A program made the position numbers and the translations under genes. Source: Taishania sp965247975 (GTDB lineage: Bacteria; Bacteroidota; Bacteroidia; Flavobacteriales_D; Crocinitomicaceae). From it: a DNA stretch of 64,000 bases. Positions 37,101 to 44,546 of the stretch are shown here, one piece after another (positions within the stretch are counted from its first letter, which is position 1; every line of letters starts with the position of its first letter). The stretch spans positions 3,720,001 to 3,784,000 of the forward strand of contig OZ252050.1 in assembly GCA_965247975.1 (NCBI GenBank), given 5' to 3'. Under the pieces are notes generated by a model. The model did no database searches. It saw only the letters and a list, made by a program, of their open reading frames with translations, and had not been told where the DNA came from.

Positions 37101-40100
37101 TCAAGCACATTGTCTACAATTACTGTTGCTGTTGCATTGTCACAATTTGGCGGAACAGCTCCCGTTTCGCATAACTCGTAATTTATTGTATAAGTACCGC
37201 TTGGTGTATTTGGCGCAACTGTCAAGTTTCCATTAGCATCAACACTCAATGGCCCTGTTGTCCCTGGAGTTACATCTGTATTTGCTAAAGTCACAACTAC
37301 ACCTCCTAATGAGTCATTTAAGATTACACTTCCTGCTGAAGTTGGACTTGCTCCTGAAGTTACAGTGACTGCTGGGTCATTAACTGCAACAATTGGTAAA
37401 GCGACAATTACAGTTGCAACTGCATTATCACAATTTGGAGGTAAAGCACCTGTTTCACATAATTGGTAATTGATTGTATATGTACCACTAGGTGTATTTG
37501 CTGCTACAGTTACATTTCCATCAGTATCTATACTGAGTGGCCCATTTGTTCCTGGTGTTACATCGGTATTAGCTATTGTAACAAGCACGCCATTTAGAGA
37601 ATCATTAACGATTACACTTCCCGCAGATACAGGTGAAGTAGCTGATGCAACAGTCGTTGGTCCATCGTTTACTGCATCAATCACATTGTCAACAATTACC
37701 GTTGCTACTGCGTTATCGCAATTCGCTGGACTAGCCCCTGTTTCACATAGTTGATAATTTATGGTATAAGTACCACTTACCGTATTTGCTGCTAATGTGA
37801 TATTCCCATCTGCATCAACACTTAAAGGACCATTTGTTCCTGGGGTTACATCTGTGTTTGATGTTGTTACAAGAACGCCATTTATGGAGTCATTTACGAT
37901 GACACTTCCTACTGATGTTGGAGATGATCCAGAAGCCACTGTTGTTGGTCCATCATTTACAGCATCAATCACATTATCAACAATGACTGTTGCCACTGCG
38001 TTGTCGCAATTTGCTGGAGAAGCTCCTGTTTCACATAATTGATAATTTATGGTATACGTTCCACTTGGTGTATTTGCTGCAACTGTTACTAATCCATTTG
38101 CATCAATACTCAGTGGTCCAGTTGTACCTGGTGTAACGTCAGTGTTTGTTGTTGTAACAAGTACTCCATTTATTGAATCATTAACAATTACACTTCCTGC
38201 CGAAGTTGGCGATGCGCCAGAAATAACAGTTGTTGGTCCATCGTTAACTGCATCAATTACATTATCAACAATGACTGTTGCAACGGCATTATCACAATTC
38301 GCAGGAGAGGCTCCTGTTTCACACAATTGATATGTAATGTTGTAAGTTCCACTAACGGTGTTCGGTGCAACAGTTAAGTTTCCATTCGCATCCACACTCA
38401 ATGGACCAGTTGTTACAGGTGTAACATCGGTATTTGCTGTGGTTACGGCTACCCCATTTAGTAAATCATTCCCAATAACACTTCCCGCGGAAGTTGGAGT
38501 TGAGCCAGAAACAACTGTTGTTGGTCCATCATTAACTGCATCTATAACGTTTGTAATTGTTACCGTAGCAGTTGCATTGTCACAAATTGTTGGCGAACCC
38601 GCAGAACAAATTTGATAAGTTATAGGATAAACTCCACTAGGGGTGTTCGCCGCAACTGTAACATCCCCATCGGCATTAATACTTAGAGGTCCGTTAGTTC
38701 CAGGTGTTACGTTTGTATTTGCGATTGTAACAGGTGAACCATTCAACGTATCATTTCCGATTACACTACCAACAATCGTCGGGGTTGAAGCAGAAGTTCC
38801 TGTCATGGCAGGATCATTTACAGCATCGATACAATCTTCAGTAGAAAAGGTACGTGTCGTAGTTCCTGCTGAAGGACAGCCAGGAATTGTTGCGGTATAA
38901 CTTACCACAACGCTTGTGTTTCCTGTTCCTGTAAAATAAAGCGTATCGTTCGAAATAAACCCAGGTCCAGTAACACTATAAGTACCGCCTGTAGGAGTTG
39001 CATTCAAAAACAAATCTGAACCATTACAATATAAGCCACTAGGACTTAATGAAGGTGTCCCAGAAAATGTAATATCAACATTTGTAGCTCCACAAATGTA
39101 GATAATTGCAGTTGCGAAAGTATAAGACGTAATATTCACATTAGCCGCACTTCCATCAGCCATACTTCCGTCCACTTTGTGACCTACATATCCAAAATAA
39201 TCTTCGCATTTTTTTGCTAGCATAGAAGTATGTCCGCCACTCTCTACTCCCAAGATTTTATCTGCAGCCGTGATACCAGATGGTAGGTTAGGATTCTCAT
39301 CCGCACCACTCCGTCCTAACATTCCAAAACTGTCTGTACCCCAATTGTAATTTGTAGAATCTGAGGTTAAAACATTCATTGCTGCGTATCTGTAATCATG
39401 TTCCTGTGGTGAAATCCAATGAATGTTATTCATTGGCGTTCCACCTGGAGAGGCTGCGGTGTATCTTGGTTGCACCCAAATAAATCTATCTGTTGTTGTC
39501 CAATCACCTAATTGACGGGCAGAATTTTCACCCATTGCGTATAAACTTCCATTCGAATTCAACACAAAGTAGCTTGAACGATCCGTAGCATCATTTCGCG
39601 TTACCCCGATCATTTTAATTGGATTACCTGAAGGCACTGTTACTTGAGTTGCACGATTTCTTGATGCCTGATCTGAACCGTCACCCAAAAACGTTTCAGC
39701 TCCCCAAGTCCATAATGTTCCGTCAGACTTGAGCGCAAAAAGAGTTCCCTGCTGTCCCCTAACTGCTACAACATTGGTCAAAAATGGGTTACCGGCAGTA
39801 GCCTCTGTTACTCTATGCCACACTGTACTAGAAGCTGTAGCTCCAACTCCACCGTTAGCGGCGATCATAGTTAATACGTATACGTCGCCAGAACATGTCG
39901 TTATAGCAAGTGTTTGATTCGTCGTAAACATCATTTTAACGTCAAGCGGATCTACACCTGCAGGTAAACCGTCTGTTTGGGTGTTTATAGTTATTTTTTG
40001 AAAAGCAGTTGATGAAGTTATTGTTGCATCAATTACTCTACCTTCAGATCCCCAAGCAAACAAACCTGTAGTAGTAAGTACTATTCCTTGCTGAGCTGCA

Positions 40101-40471
40101 GCGCCACTACCAAGTGTACCTATACCAGCTTTAAGGATAATTCCAGTTAAAGCAGGAAAATTGGTTGCGTCTATTGTTGTTGGTACTAATAAGTTACCAG
40201 TTCCGTTATTTGCCAAACCACCGCCCCACACTTTATACTCACCATTCGCAGTTCGAACAAGGGAATTGTGGTATCCTCCAACGAAGTTGTCGTACTCAAT
40301 CGTAGTTCCATCGCCATTTGATGTCATACCGAAATTCAAATAATTAGTATTTGAACACGTTGCTTGAAAGCCACACTGTGCCAATAAATTCGATGATGTG
40401 AAAATCGATACAAGAATTACCAACAAGGCACTTGTCGATTTCCTGAAACTGAAATTAAATTGCTTGTACAT
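28118..40471 (-). CDS. Giant T9SS type B cargo adhesin, 4117 residues
   Basis: A secreted repeat protein. In order: signal peptide (1-31, ending LLAQ); RCC1-like propeller (about 40-430, 'VWGGGLANNGTGN', 'LKSDGTLWTWGAETFLGDG'); PKD-like segment (about 450-545); 11 Ig-like repeats of about 95 residues (about 548-1605); one cadherin-like domain; 7 copies of a 301-residue unit made of three Ig/cadherin-like domains each (about 1702-3808, 'ATNDYGTTPEDTPITIGVM'); four TSP3-like calcium repeats ('DCDGDGVTNGDEVTPP'); and a CHU_C gliding-type sorting domain (about 4020-4117, 'FTPDGDGINDFF'). Almost every Ig-like domain has a close Cys pair. Likely a cell-surface adhesin exported by T9SS, with the adjoining PorP/SprF and PorE-like proteins. 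Confidence 0.93.
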   Translation of the reverse strand: MYKQFNFSFRKSTSALLVILVSIFTSSNLLAQCGFQATCSNTNYLNFGMTSNGDGTTIEYDNFVGGYHNSLVRTANGEYKVWGGGLANNGTGNLLVPTTIDATNFPALTGIILKAGIGTLGSGAAAQQGIVLTTTGLFAWGSEGRVIDATITSSTAFQKITINTQTDGLPAGVDPLDVKMMFTTNQTLAITTCSGDVYVLTMIAANGGVGATASSTVWHRVTEATAGNPFLTNVVAVRGQQGTLFALKSDGTLWTWGAETFLGDGSDQASRNRATQVTVPSGNPIKMIGVTRNDATDRSSYFVLNSNGSLYAMGENSARQLGDWTTTDRFIWVQPRYTAASPGGTPMNNIHWISPQEHDYRYAAMNVLTSDSTNYNWGTDSFGMLGRSGADENPNLPSGITAADKILGVESGGHTSMLAKKCEDYFGYVGHKVDGSMADGSAANVNITSYTFATAIIYICGATNVDITFSGTPSLSPSGLYCNGSDLFLNATPTGGTYSVTGPGFISNDTLYFTGTGNTSVVVSYTATIPGCPSAGTTTRTFSTEDCIDAVNDPAMTGTSASTPTIVGSVIGNDTLNGSPVTIANTNVTPGTNGPLSINADGDVTVAANTPSGVYPITYQICSAGSPTICDNATATVTITNVIDAVNDGPTTVVSGSTPTSAGSVIGNDLLNGVAVTTANTDVTPVTTGPLSVDANGNLTVAPNTVSGTYNITYQLCETGASPANCDNAVATVIVDNVIDAVNDGPTTVISGASPTSAGSVIVNDSINGVLVTTTNTDVTPGTTGPLSIDANGLVTVAANTPSGTYTINYQLCETGASPANCDNAVATVIVDNVIDAVNDGPTTVASGSSPTSVGSVIVNDSINGVLVTTSNTDVTPGTNGPLSVDADGNITLAANTVSGTYTINYQLCETGASPANCDNAVATVIVDNVIDAVNDGPTTVASATSPVSAGSVIVNDSLNGVLVTIANTDVTPGTNGPLSIDTDGNVTVAANTPSGTYTINYQLCETGALPPNCDNAVATVIVALPIVAVNDPAVTVTSGASPTSAGSVILNDSLGGVVVTLANTDVTPGTTGPLSVDANGNLTVAPNTPSGTYTINYELCETGAVPPNCDNATATVIVDNVLDAVNDGPTTVITGASPTSAGSVIVNDSINGVLVTTANTDVTPGTNGPLSIDANGNLTVAANTPSGTYTINYQLCETGATPANCDNATATVIVDNVIDAVNDGPTTVISGASPTSAGSVIVNDSINGVLVTTTNTDVTPGTTGPLSIDANGLVTVAANTPSGTYTINYQLCETGASPVNCDNAVATVIVDNVIDAVNDGPTTVASGPSPIPAGNVIGNDSINGVLVTTSNTDVTPGTNGPLSVDANGNITVAPNTVSGTYTINYQLCETGASPANCDNAVATVIVDNVIDAVNDGTMSASSSTTPVVAGSVLVNDSLNGVLVTTLNTDVTPGANGPLSVDANGNITVAANTPTGSYTINYELCETGAIPANCDIATATVLVVNPIIAVVDPTVIMASGTTPLLVGNVLANDSLGGVVVSTANTDVTPSTNGPLSIDIDGDITLAANTISGIYTITYEICETGATPPNCDTATDTVVVANPVVAVDDVETTPEDIPVIVDILGNDIDVPSNGTLTITQPSNGVVTVNDNGTPNDPSDDIVTYTPNPNFNGVDTFIYVICDLDPLPAPNCDTAEVVITIDPVNDAPTTTDIAVETLVDTPIGVNVGAGTSDPENNPLTYTYGAPSVAGTTVTVTGPGNIDVTPPTGFVGTITIPFTVCDSSEFAVNVLCTTGTITVTVVDTVGGVNNPPLANNDLVTTDIDSPVTVNPLGNDYDVNGDDLTVTIAPGGNPTNGTASVDPVTGEITYTPNPGFYGQDTITYVICDGGTPDLCDTAEIIVTIAPVVDEPNVGPIATNDYGTTPEDTPITIGVMNNDSDPNGNPLNDPTIITPPSNGTASVNADGTITYTPNPNFVGQDTLYYEICDTGSPVICDTAMVVITITPANDAPTTTDIAVETLVDTPIGVNVGAGTSDPENNPLTYTYGAPSVAGTTVTVTGPGNIDVTPPTGFVGTITIPFTVCDSSEFAVNVLCTTGTITVTVVDTVGGVNNPPLANNDLVTTDIDSPVTVNPLGNDYDVNGDDLTVTIAPGGNPTNGTASVDPVTGEITYTPNPGFYGQDTITYVICDGGTPDLCDTAEIIVTIAPVVDEPNVGPIATNDYGTTPEDTPITIGVMNNDSDPNGNPLNDPTIITPPSNGTASVNADGTITYTPNPNFVGQDTLYYEICDTGSPVICDTAMVVITITPANDAPTTTDIAVETLVDTPIGVNVGAGTSDPENNPLTYTYGAPSVAGTTVTVTGPGNIDVAPPTGFVGTITIPFTVCDSSEFAVNVLCTTGTITVTVVDTVGGVNNPPLANNDLVTTDIDSPVTVNPLGNDYDVNGDDLTVTIAPGGNPTNGTASVDPVTGEITYTPNPGFYGQDTITYVICDGGTPDLCDTAEIIVTIAPVVDEPNVGPIATNDYGTTPEDTPITIGVMNNDSDPNGNPLNDPTIITPPSNGTASVNADGTITYTPNPNFVGQDTLYYEICDTGSPVICDTAMVVITITPANDAPTTTDIAVETLVDTPIGVNVGAGTSDPENNPLTYTYGAPSVAGTTVTVTGPGNIDVTPPTGFVGTITIPFTVCDSSEFAVNVLCTTGTITVTVVDTTGGANNPPLANNDLVTTDIDSPVTVNPLGNDYDVNGDDLTVTIAPGGNPTNGTASVDPVTGEITYTPNPGFYGQDTITYVICDGGTPDLCDTAEIIVTIAPVVDEPNVGPIATNDYGTTPEDTPITIGVMNNDSDPNGNPLNDPTIITPPSNGTASVNADGTITYTPNPNFVGQDTLYYEICDTGSPVICDTAMVVITITPANDAPTTTDIAVETLVDTPIGVNVGAGTSDPENNPLTYTYGAPSVAGTTVTVTGPGNIDVTPPTGFVGTITIPFTVCDSSEFAVNVLCTTGTITVTVVDTTGGANNPPLANNDLVTTDIDSPVTVNPLGNDYDVNGDDLTVTIAPGGNPTNGTASVDPVTGEITYTPNPGFYGQDTITYVICDGGTPDLCDTAEIIVTIAPVVDEPNVGPIATNDYGTTPEDTPITIGVMNNDSDPNGNPLNDPTIITPPSNGTASVNADGTITYTPNPNFVGQDTLYYEICDTGSPVICDTAMVVITITPANDAPTTTDIAVETLVDTPIGVNVGAGTSDPENNPLTYTYGAPSVAGTTVTVTGPGNIDVTPPTGFVGTITIPFTVCDSSEFAVNVLCTTGTITVTVVDTTGGANNPPLANNDLVTTDIDSPVTVNPLGNDYDVNGDDLTVTIAPGGNPTNGTASVDPVTGEITYTPNPGFYGQDTITYVICDGGTPDLCDTAEIIVTIAPVVDEPNVGPIATNDYGTTPEDTPITIGVMNNDSDPNGNPLNDPTIITPPSNGTASVNADGTITYTPNPNFVGQDTLYYEICDTGSPVICDTAMVVITITPANDAPTTTDIAVETLVDTPIGVNVGAGTSDPENNPLTYTYGAPSVAGTTVTVTGPGNIDVTPPTGFVGTITIPFTVCDSSEFAVNVLCTTGTITVTVVDTTGGANNPPLANNDLVTTDIDSPVTVNPLGNDYDVNGDDLTVTIAPGGNPTNGTASVDPVTGEITYTPNPGFYGQDTITYVICDGGTPDLCDTAEIIVTIAPVVDEPNVGPIATNDYGTTPEDTPITIGVMNNDSDPNGNPLNDPTIITPPSNGTASVNADGTITYTPNAGFTGQDTLYYVICDTGTPVLCDTAMVVITVVPCLNYPDFDCDGDGIPNSVEVASGTDPNDPCSFDLADVTMTPSQAWLDGDCDGDGVTNGDEVTPPNGGTPTDPSDPCSLTVADQSVTPSQAWLDADCDGDGVTNGDEVTPPNGGTPTDPNDPCSNNSADVSLTLSGDYLVTDCDGDGVTNGDEITPPNGGTPTNPNDPCSLIVADQTVAPSQAWLAADCDGDGITNGDEVIGGSDPFDECSPNPCDIDIPEGFTPDGDGINDFFVIPGIDRYPNNNIIIYNRWGNIVYKTTAYNNDWAGTNNYGLKLDGLEELPTGTYYYVLDSGDEEQGIFKGFVYIQR
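29048..35369 (-). repeat. Seven tandem near-identical 903-bp coding repeats
   Basis: The same 903-bp block recurs seven times; matching points fall at 29595, 30498, 31401, 32304, 33207, 34110 and 35013. Each encodes 301 residues, without frame breaks. Copies 1 and 3 share variants that copies 2 and 4 lack, and the reverse, so the first four copies are a doubled 1806-bp pair. The three copies near the N-terminal side share VDTVGGV while the other four have VDTTGGA. Outer boundaries are approximate. Confidence 0.92.
35655..38833 (-). repeat. Eleven tandem ~285-bp coding repeats
   Basis: Eleven units of about 95 residues with core 'AVNDGPTTV...GSVIVNDSINGV..NTDVTPGTNGPLS..ANG', each ending in a Cys pair of the type LCETGASPANC. 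They are more diverged in DNA than the 903-bp units and two (copies 6 and 11) form a distinct subtype beginning PIVAVNDP or PIIAVVDP. Boundaries are approximate. Confidence 0.85.
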
Positions 40472-40473
40472 AA

Positions 40474-41313
40474 TTAATTAATTTTAGTCGGATAATAGTA
40501 GCATACTACTTGATTATTAATATCTACGAAGTCGAACATTATATATGAGTCTTTCTTCGCTTTTCCTGAAACCGTGTATATTACTTCATTAATACCAGAA
40601 CTCAAATTTTGAAACGAAGAGCCCATAATACCTTCAAAGTTTGTTTCAATGCCTGCGCTTCTTACCGTATAATTTGATAAAACAGCATTTTGATTATAAT
40701 AATTTTCATAATTTACTTCAAGAGAAATCTGAAGATTAGTATAATCCTGCCCTCCTAAAATAGGTTCACTAAATTGAATACTATTGAAATTAAAGGTCAT
40801 TTTATGGGGACTCACGTAAATTGAAATTTGAGTCGGTTCATGCCCATGCTCACATTGACCAGGATTGCATGAAATAATTTCAGTTATCTCAACAATGTAA
40901 TCACCTGGAATTGGAAAATTAAAATTCGAAATACTTCCTGTCCCAGAACCAAGTGTTGCTTGAGTGGTTACATTTTTCACAAGCCATGTAGAAGTAGCGC
41001 CCAACTTGAATGAAAAATTATCTCCATAACTTAACACTCTTGATTCTGTTAAAGCAGGAGCAATTGGATTAGCTGTTTCACTTGTTGACTGTTTAACTTC
41101 TTTTGAACTTTTAAATTTGATTAAGAAATTTTTAATCGAATTTTTGTCATTTTCTGTTGAAGCGAACAGCACATCTTTTTGAGAAGTTATATTTTTCTTT
41201 TCACAGTTGTTTATATAATCTGTTTCATTCGCTCCAATTGCAAAACAAACATTTAAATAAACCATCGAACAACATCCTAAAGAAAAAGTGTAAAGAAATG
41301 TTTTTAGTTTCAT
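40474..41313 (-). CDS. Secreted protein of unknown function, adhesin operon leader
   Basis: A 279-residue exported protein with a signal peptide (MKLKTFLYTFSLGCCSMVYL, cleavage near CFA). After a Lys/Ser-rich linker it has beta-rich segments, 'SYGDNFSFKLGATSTWLVKN' and 'FPIPGDYIVEITEI', resembling PKD/Ig-like folds. A cluster 'ISCNPGQCEHGHEP' holds two Cys and two His residues that might bind a metal. No family is recognised. It ends 2 bp before the giant adhesin start, so it is almost certainly cotranscribed and may cap or bind the adhesin (inference). Confidence 0.78.
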   Translation of the reverse strand: MKLKTFLYTFSLGCCSMVYLNVCFAIGANETDYINNCEKKNITSQKDVLFASTENDKNSIKNFLIKFKSSKEVKQSTSETANPIAPALTESRVLSYGDNFSFKLGATSTWLVKNVTTQATLGSGTGSISNFNFPIPGDYIVEITEIISCNPGQCEHGHEPTQISIYVSPHKMTFNFNSIQFSEPILGGQDYTNLQISLEVNYENYYNQNAVLSNYTVRSAGIETNFEGIMGSSFQNLSSGINEVIYTVSGKAKKDSYIMFDFVDINNQVVCYYYPTKIN

Positions 41314-41394
41314 ACCAAAATTTTTAAATCATAATTTCGGAAGGTTTACATGATAAGTCTTAATTTTAAGTAGCAACCCTATTTCCGATCGCAA

Positions 41395-41423
41395 CGAAAG
41401 TATATGAATTTCCTAAAATTCAA
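41395..41423 (-). promoter_or_regulatory. Candidate promoter of the adhesin-T9SS operon
   Basis: Minus-strand TTG (41423-41421), an 18-bp spacer and TACTTTCG (41402-41395), one mismatch from TAnnTTTG, lie about 80 bp upstream of the first gene of the four-gene operon. Confidence 0.5.
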
Positions 41424-42022
41424 AAAATAGTCAATCGTGAAACAGCTGAAATTGAATAATTTAACAATCACTGAAAAGACACTTTTTAGCAAATGTAAAA
41501 CCATAATTATGTTTTTGATTTTAAGGGATTTACATTTAAAAATCCCCAGTAAAAAAAAGAACTTTTTTGAGGTGCGTTCCGAGGATATTAACAAACGATA
41601 AAGGATAACTCATTTTGAAATTCTAAGCGTCAATATTGAATGTTGATAACGTTGTTCATACAGTTGAAAATGGCTTATTCTGTTGATGGAAATAGATTAA
41701 CCCTCTAATGTTTATAAAGTTGGGTAAAGTGTATTCTCACTAATTAGTCAAATCCAAATTTTTTACATTCGAAATAAACAAAAGTTGTTTAACCCCCCCA
41801 TTTTTAAAGGAATTTAGACGGTGGAGAAATAAATTGTAGAGAACACAAAAAATGCTACATTAAAATTTCTCAAAAAAAAATTGAAGTAGCAGCAAATTAT
41901 TCTTTTTACAAAGGAAATAATTCAATTTCAATGCAATTATACATTAAAAATTTGCGCAGTCAATGTTCAAATTGAAGCAAATAAACTTAATATTAGAAAA
42001 TGAACTTTGAAAAATTGACAAA
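41424..42022 (-). other. AT-rich intergenic region without recognised gene
   Basis: About 600 bp between the adhesin operon promoter and the 3' end of recQ. A 71-codon frame exists around 41379-41594 but has no gene-like composition. Small structures seen: AAACAA-AAG-TTGTTT (41776-41790) and a run of seven C (41793-41799). No terminator for recQ is obvious. I see nothing else. Confidence 0.5.
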
Positions 42023-44206
42023 TCAATTTGCCATTTCACTCATGTATTTGATGCGCATCAACCTCAACTCTTCTTCGGAATAATCCCCATCGAATTCATG
42101 ATATGCAGCAATTAAATCATCGGTTTCAGCTTCGTTAAAATACTCGTAAATTTCTTCTTGATGTTCTGGGTCTAAAATGTCATCAATGTAATAACTGATG
42201 TTTACGCGAGTCCCAGAAGAAACGATTGCTTCTATTTCATCAATCACCTCATCCATGGTTTTTCCTTGGGAACGACCAATGTCTTCAAGAGGCAGTTTTC
42301 GATCAATGTTTTGAATGAGTTGTACTTTTAATCCAGAGCGATTCACCAACGATTTTACCACCAAATCTTGCGGTCGATCTATTTCATTAACTTCCACATA
42401 TTCTTTGATCAAAGCAACAAATGGTTCTCCATAGCGCGAAGCTTTTCCATTTCCAACTCCTTGAATATTCGTCAATTCATCAATCGTTATTGGGTATTGA
42501 AAACACATGTCTTTCAAAGATGGCTCTTGGAAAATGACAAATGGTGGAATTCCACGTTGTTTTGAGAGTGATTTTCTTAAGTCAACCAATTGTTTGTACA
42601 AAATTTCGTCAAAAACGCCACCTTTTCCTCCAAGATTAATTACATCATCATCGTCTTCGTCCACTGAATAATCATGTTCTTTGACAATAACAAATGAAGT
42701 AGGATTTTCAATAAAAGCTCGACCTTCATCCGTCAGTTTAATGATTCCGTATGATTCAATGTCTTTTGACAGAAGTCCTGCAACCAAAGTCTGACGAACA
42801 ACCGCATTCCAAAAATGCTCATCGCGTTCTTTTCCTTTACCAAAAATCGGAAGTAAGTCGTGCTTATACGATTTTACATCAGAAGTCACTTTTCCTGCAA
42901 TCACTGAACAAATATGTTTGGCTTTTTGCATTTCTTGTAATTCGACCACACAGTCCAAAAGAAGTTTGACAAATTCTTTGCCTTCAATTTTTTCACGTGG
43001 GAATTTACAGTTGTCACATAAATTGGAACAGTTTGATTCATCAAATTGCTCGCCGAAGTAATGTAAAATAAATTTTCGTCTGCAAACCGAAGTTTCTGAA
43101 TACGAAACGATTTCATTCAAAAGCTGTCTTCCAATTTCTTGTTCCGCCACTGGTTTTCCCTGAAGGAATTTTTCCAATTTCTCTACATCTTTGTACTTAT
43201 AAAATACAAGGCAATCACCTTCTCCTCCATCTCTTCCAGCTCTTCCCGTTTCTTGGTAATAACTTTCTAGCGATTTTGGAATATCGTGATGAATCACAAA
43301 TCGAACATCTGGTTTATCAATTCCCATTCCGAATGCAATAGTTGCGACAATCACACTTGCTTCTTCCATCAAAAACATGTCTTGGTGTTTGCCACGTGTA
43401 GCAGCATCCAGTCCAGCATGATATGGAAGCGCATTGATCCCGTTCACTTGCAGTAACTCTGCCAATTCCTCCACTTTTTTGCGACTCAAGCAGTAAATGA
43501 TACCGCTTTTGCCTTCGCGTGCACGTATAAATTTGATGATTTGTTTTTCAACATCTCGTTTTGGTCTGATTTCGTAATATAAATTCTCGCGATTAAATGA
43601 AGACTTGAAAACGGTTGCATCCAACATATTCAAGTTCTTCTGAATATCATGTTGTACTTTAGGTGTCGCAGTTGCTGTCAATGCAATGATTGGCACTGAA
43701 GTAATCATTTCAAAGATTTCACGCAATCTTCTGTATTCTGGTCGAAAATCATGCCCCCACTCGGAAATACAATGTGCCTCATCAATAGCAAAAAATGAAA
43801 TGGATACCGAAGTAAGAAAATCCACATTTTCTTGCTTCGTTAGCGATTCCGGTGCTACATAAAGTAATTTTGTTTTTCCTGCGGTAATGTCCTCTTTTAC
43901 CTTATTAATTTCTGATTTTGTGAGCGAAGAATTCAAAAAATGAGCAACTGATTCACTATCACTAACATTTCGAATAGCATCCACTTGATTTTTCATTAAT
44001 GCTATAAGCGGTGAAACAACAATTGCTGTGCCTTCTAATAAAAGTGCTGGCAATTGATAGCACATGGACTTTCCACCGCCCGTTGGCATAATCACAAAAG
44101 TGTTCTTGCCTTCGAGCAAGTTTTGGATGATTGATTCTTGGGTTCCCTTGAACTGATCAAATCCAAAATATTTCCGTAATGACTCTTTTAAGTTAATTTC
44201 TGACAT
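42023..44206 (-). CDS. recQ: ATP-dependent DNA helicase RecQ
   Basis: A 727-residue superfamily 2 3'-5' helicase for recombination and fork repair. Motifs: I 'VIMPTGGGKSMCYQLPA', II 'FAIDEAHCISEWGHDFRPEY', III 'ALTATATPKV', VI 'SYYQETGRAGRDG'. The RecQ-Ct zinc site 'CRRKFILHYFGE...CSNLCDNC' is present, and an HRDC-like domain sits at about 530-605 ('GIPPFVIFQEPSLKDM'). A further 110-residue acidic C-terminal extension, longer than in E. coli RecQ (609 aa), is common in Bacteroidota RecQ1-like proteins. Monocistronic. Confidence 0.95.
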   Translation of the reverse strand: MSEINLKESLRKYFGFDQFKGTQESIIQNLLEGKNTFVIMPTGGGKSMCYQLPALLLEGTAIVVSPLIALMKNQVDAIRNVSDSESVAHFLNSSLTKSEINKVKEDITAGKTKLLYVAPESLTKQENVDFLTSVSISFFAIDEAHCISEWGHDFRPEYRRLREIFEMITSVPIIALTATATPKVQHDIQKNLNMLDATVFKSSFNRENLYYEIRPKRDVEKQIIKFIRAREGKSGIIYCLSRKKVEELAELLQVNGINALPYHAGLDAATRGKHQDMFLMEEASVIVATIAFGMGIDKPDVRFVIHHDIPKSLESYYQETGRAGRDGGEGDCLVFYKYKDVEKLEKFLQGKPVAEQEIGRQLLNEIVSYSETSVCRRKFILHYFGEQFDESNCSNLCDNCKFPREKIEGKEFVKLLLDCVVELQEMQKAKHICSVIAGKVTSDVKSYKHDLLPIFGKGKERDEHFWNAVVRQTLVAGLLSKDIESYGIIKLTDEGRAFIENPTSFVIVKEHDYSVDEDDDDVINLGGKGGVFDEILYKQLVDLRKSLSKQRGIPPFVIFQEPSLKDMCFQYPITIDELTNIQGVGNGKASRYGEPFVALIKEYVEVNEIDRPQDLVVKSLVNRSGLKVQLIQNIDRKLPLEDIGRSQGKTMDEVIDEIEAIVSSGTRVNISYYIDDILDPEHQEEIYEYFNEAETDDLIAAYHEFDGDYSEEELRLMRIKYMSEMAN

Positions 44207-44227
44207 TTATTCAACTTTGAATACCAA

Positions 44228-44255
44228 TAAAGATAATAAAACTTTGAAGTTGCAA
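44228..44255 (-). promoter_or_regulatory. Candidate promoter of recQ
   Basis: Minus-strand TATCTTTA (44235-44228) is one base off the -7 consensus. TTG occurs 17 bp upstream (44255-44253), and another 21 bp upstream. It lies about 22 bp before the recQ start. Confidence 0.4.
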
Positions 44256-44503
44256 CCAAAAAAAATAAAAAATTTAAATTCTTTCAATTGGTCTCTATTA
44301 AAGTTTGGGCAAGCACTTTAAAACTAATTCGCGCTGTATTATCACGGTTTTGACCAAAAACTCCCGCAAAAATAAAGTAATCACCTATAATTTATCTGAT
44401 CGCCATGACATGCCGTTACAAGTAATCATTTTCATTATGATTTATTTTGGTGCGTTTGCTCAATGTTATGTAAAGTTAAAATCATAAAAAATATCTTGCG
44501 AGA

Positions 44504-44536
44504 TTTGATTAAAGGCATTTCGATTCATTACTTTTG
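44504..44536 (+). promoter_or_regulatory. Promoter of tatC
   Basis: TTTG (44504-44507), a 21-bp spacer and a perfect TACTTTTG (44529-44536). The tatC ATG follows only 10 bp after the -7 box, so the transcript should have almost no 5' leader. The rest of the 340-bp gap between recQ and tatC (44207-44546) shows nothing except this and the recQ promoter. Confidence 0.65.
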
Positions 44537-44546
44537 ACACCGAAAT

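Noticed and set aside
29048..38833. Possible CRISPR or satellite arrays
   Set aside because: Units of 285 and 903 bp stay in frame and encode Ig-like domains; there are no short repeats with unique spacers and no cas genes.
41379..41594. 71-codon minus-strand frame in the 41.3-42.0 kb gap
   Set aside because: Its composition reflects AT-rich non-coding DNA, with no recognisable signal or domain, and it overlaps the candidate promoter of the adhesin operon.
44305..44487. 60-codon plus-strand frame upstream of tatC
   Set aside because: No conserved features; it lies in the gap that holds the recQ and tatC promoters.
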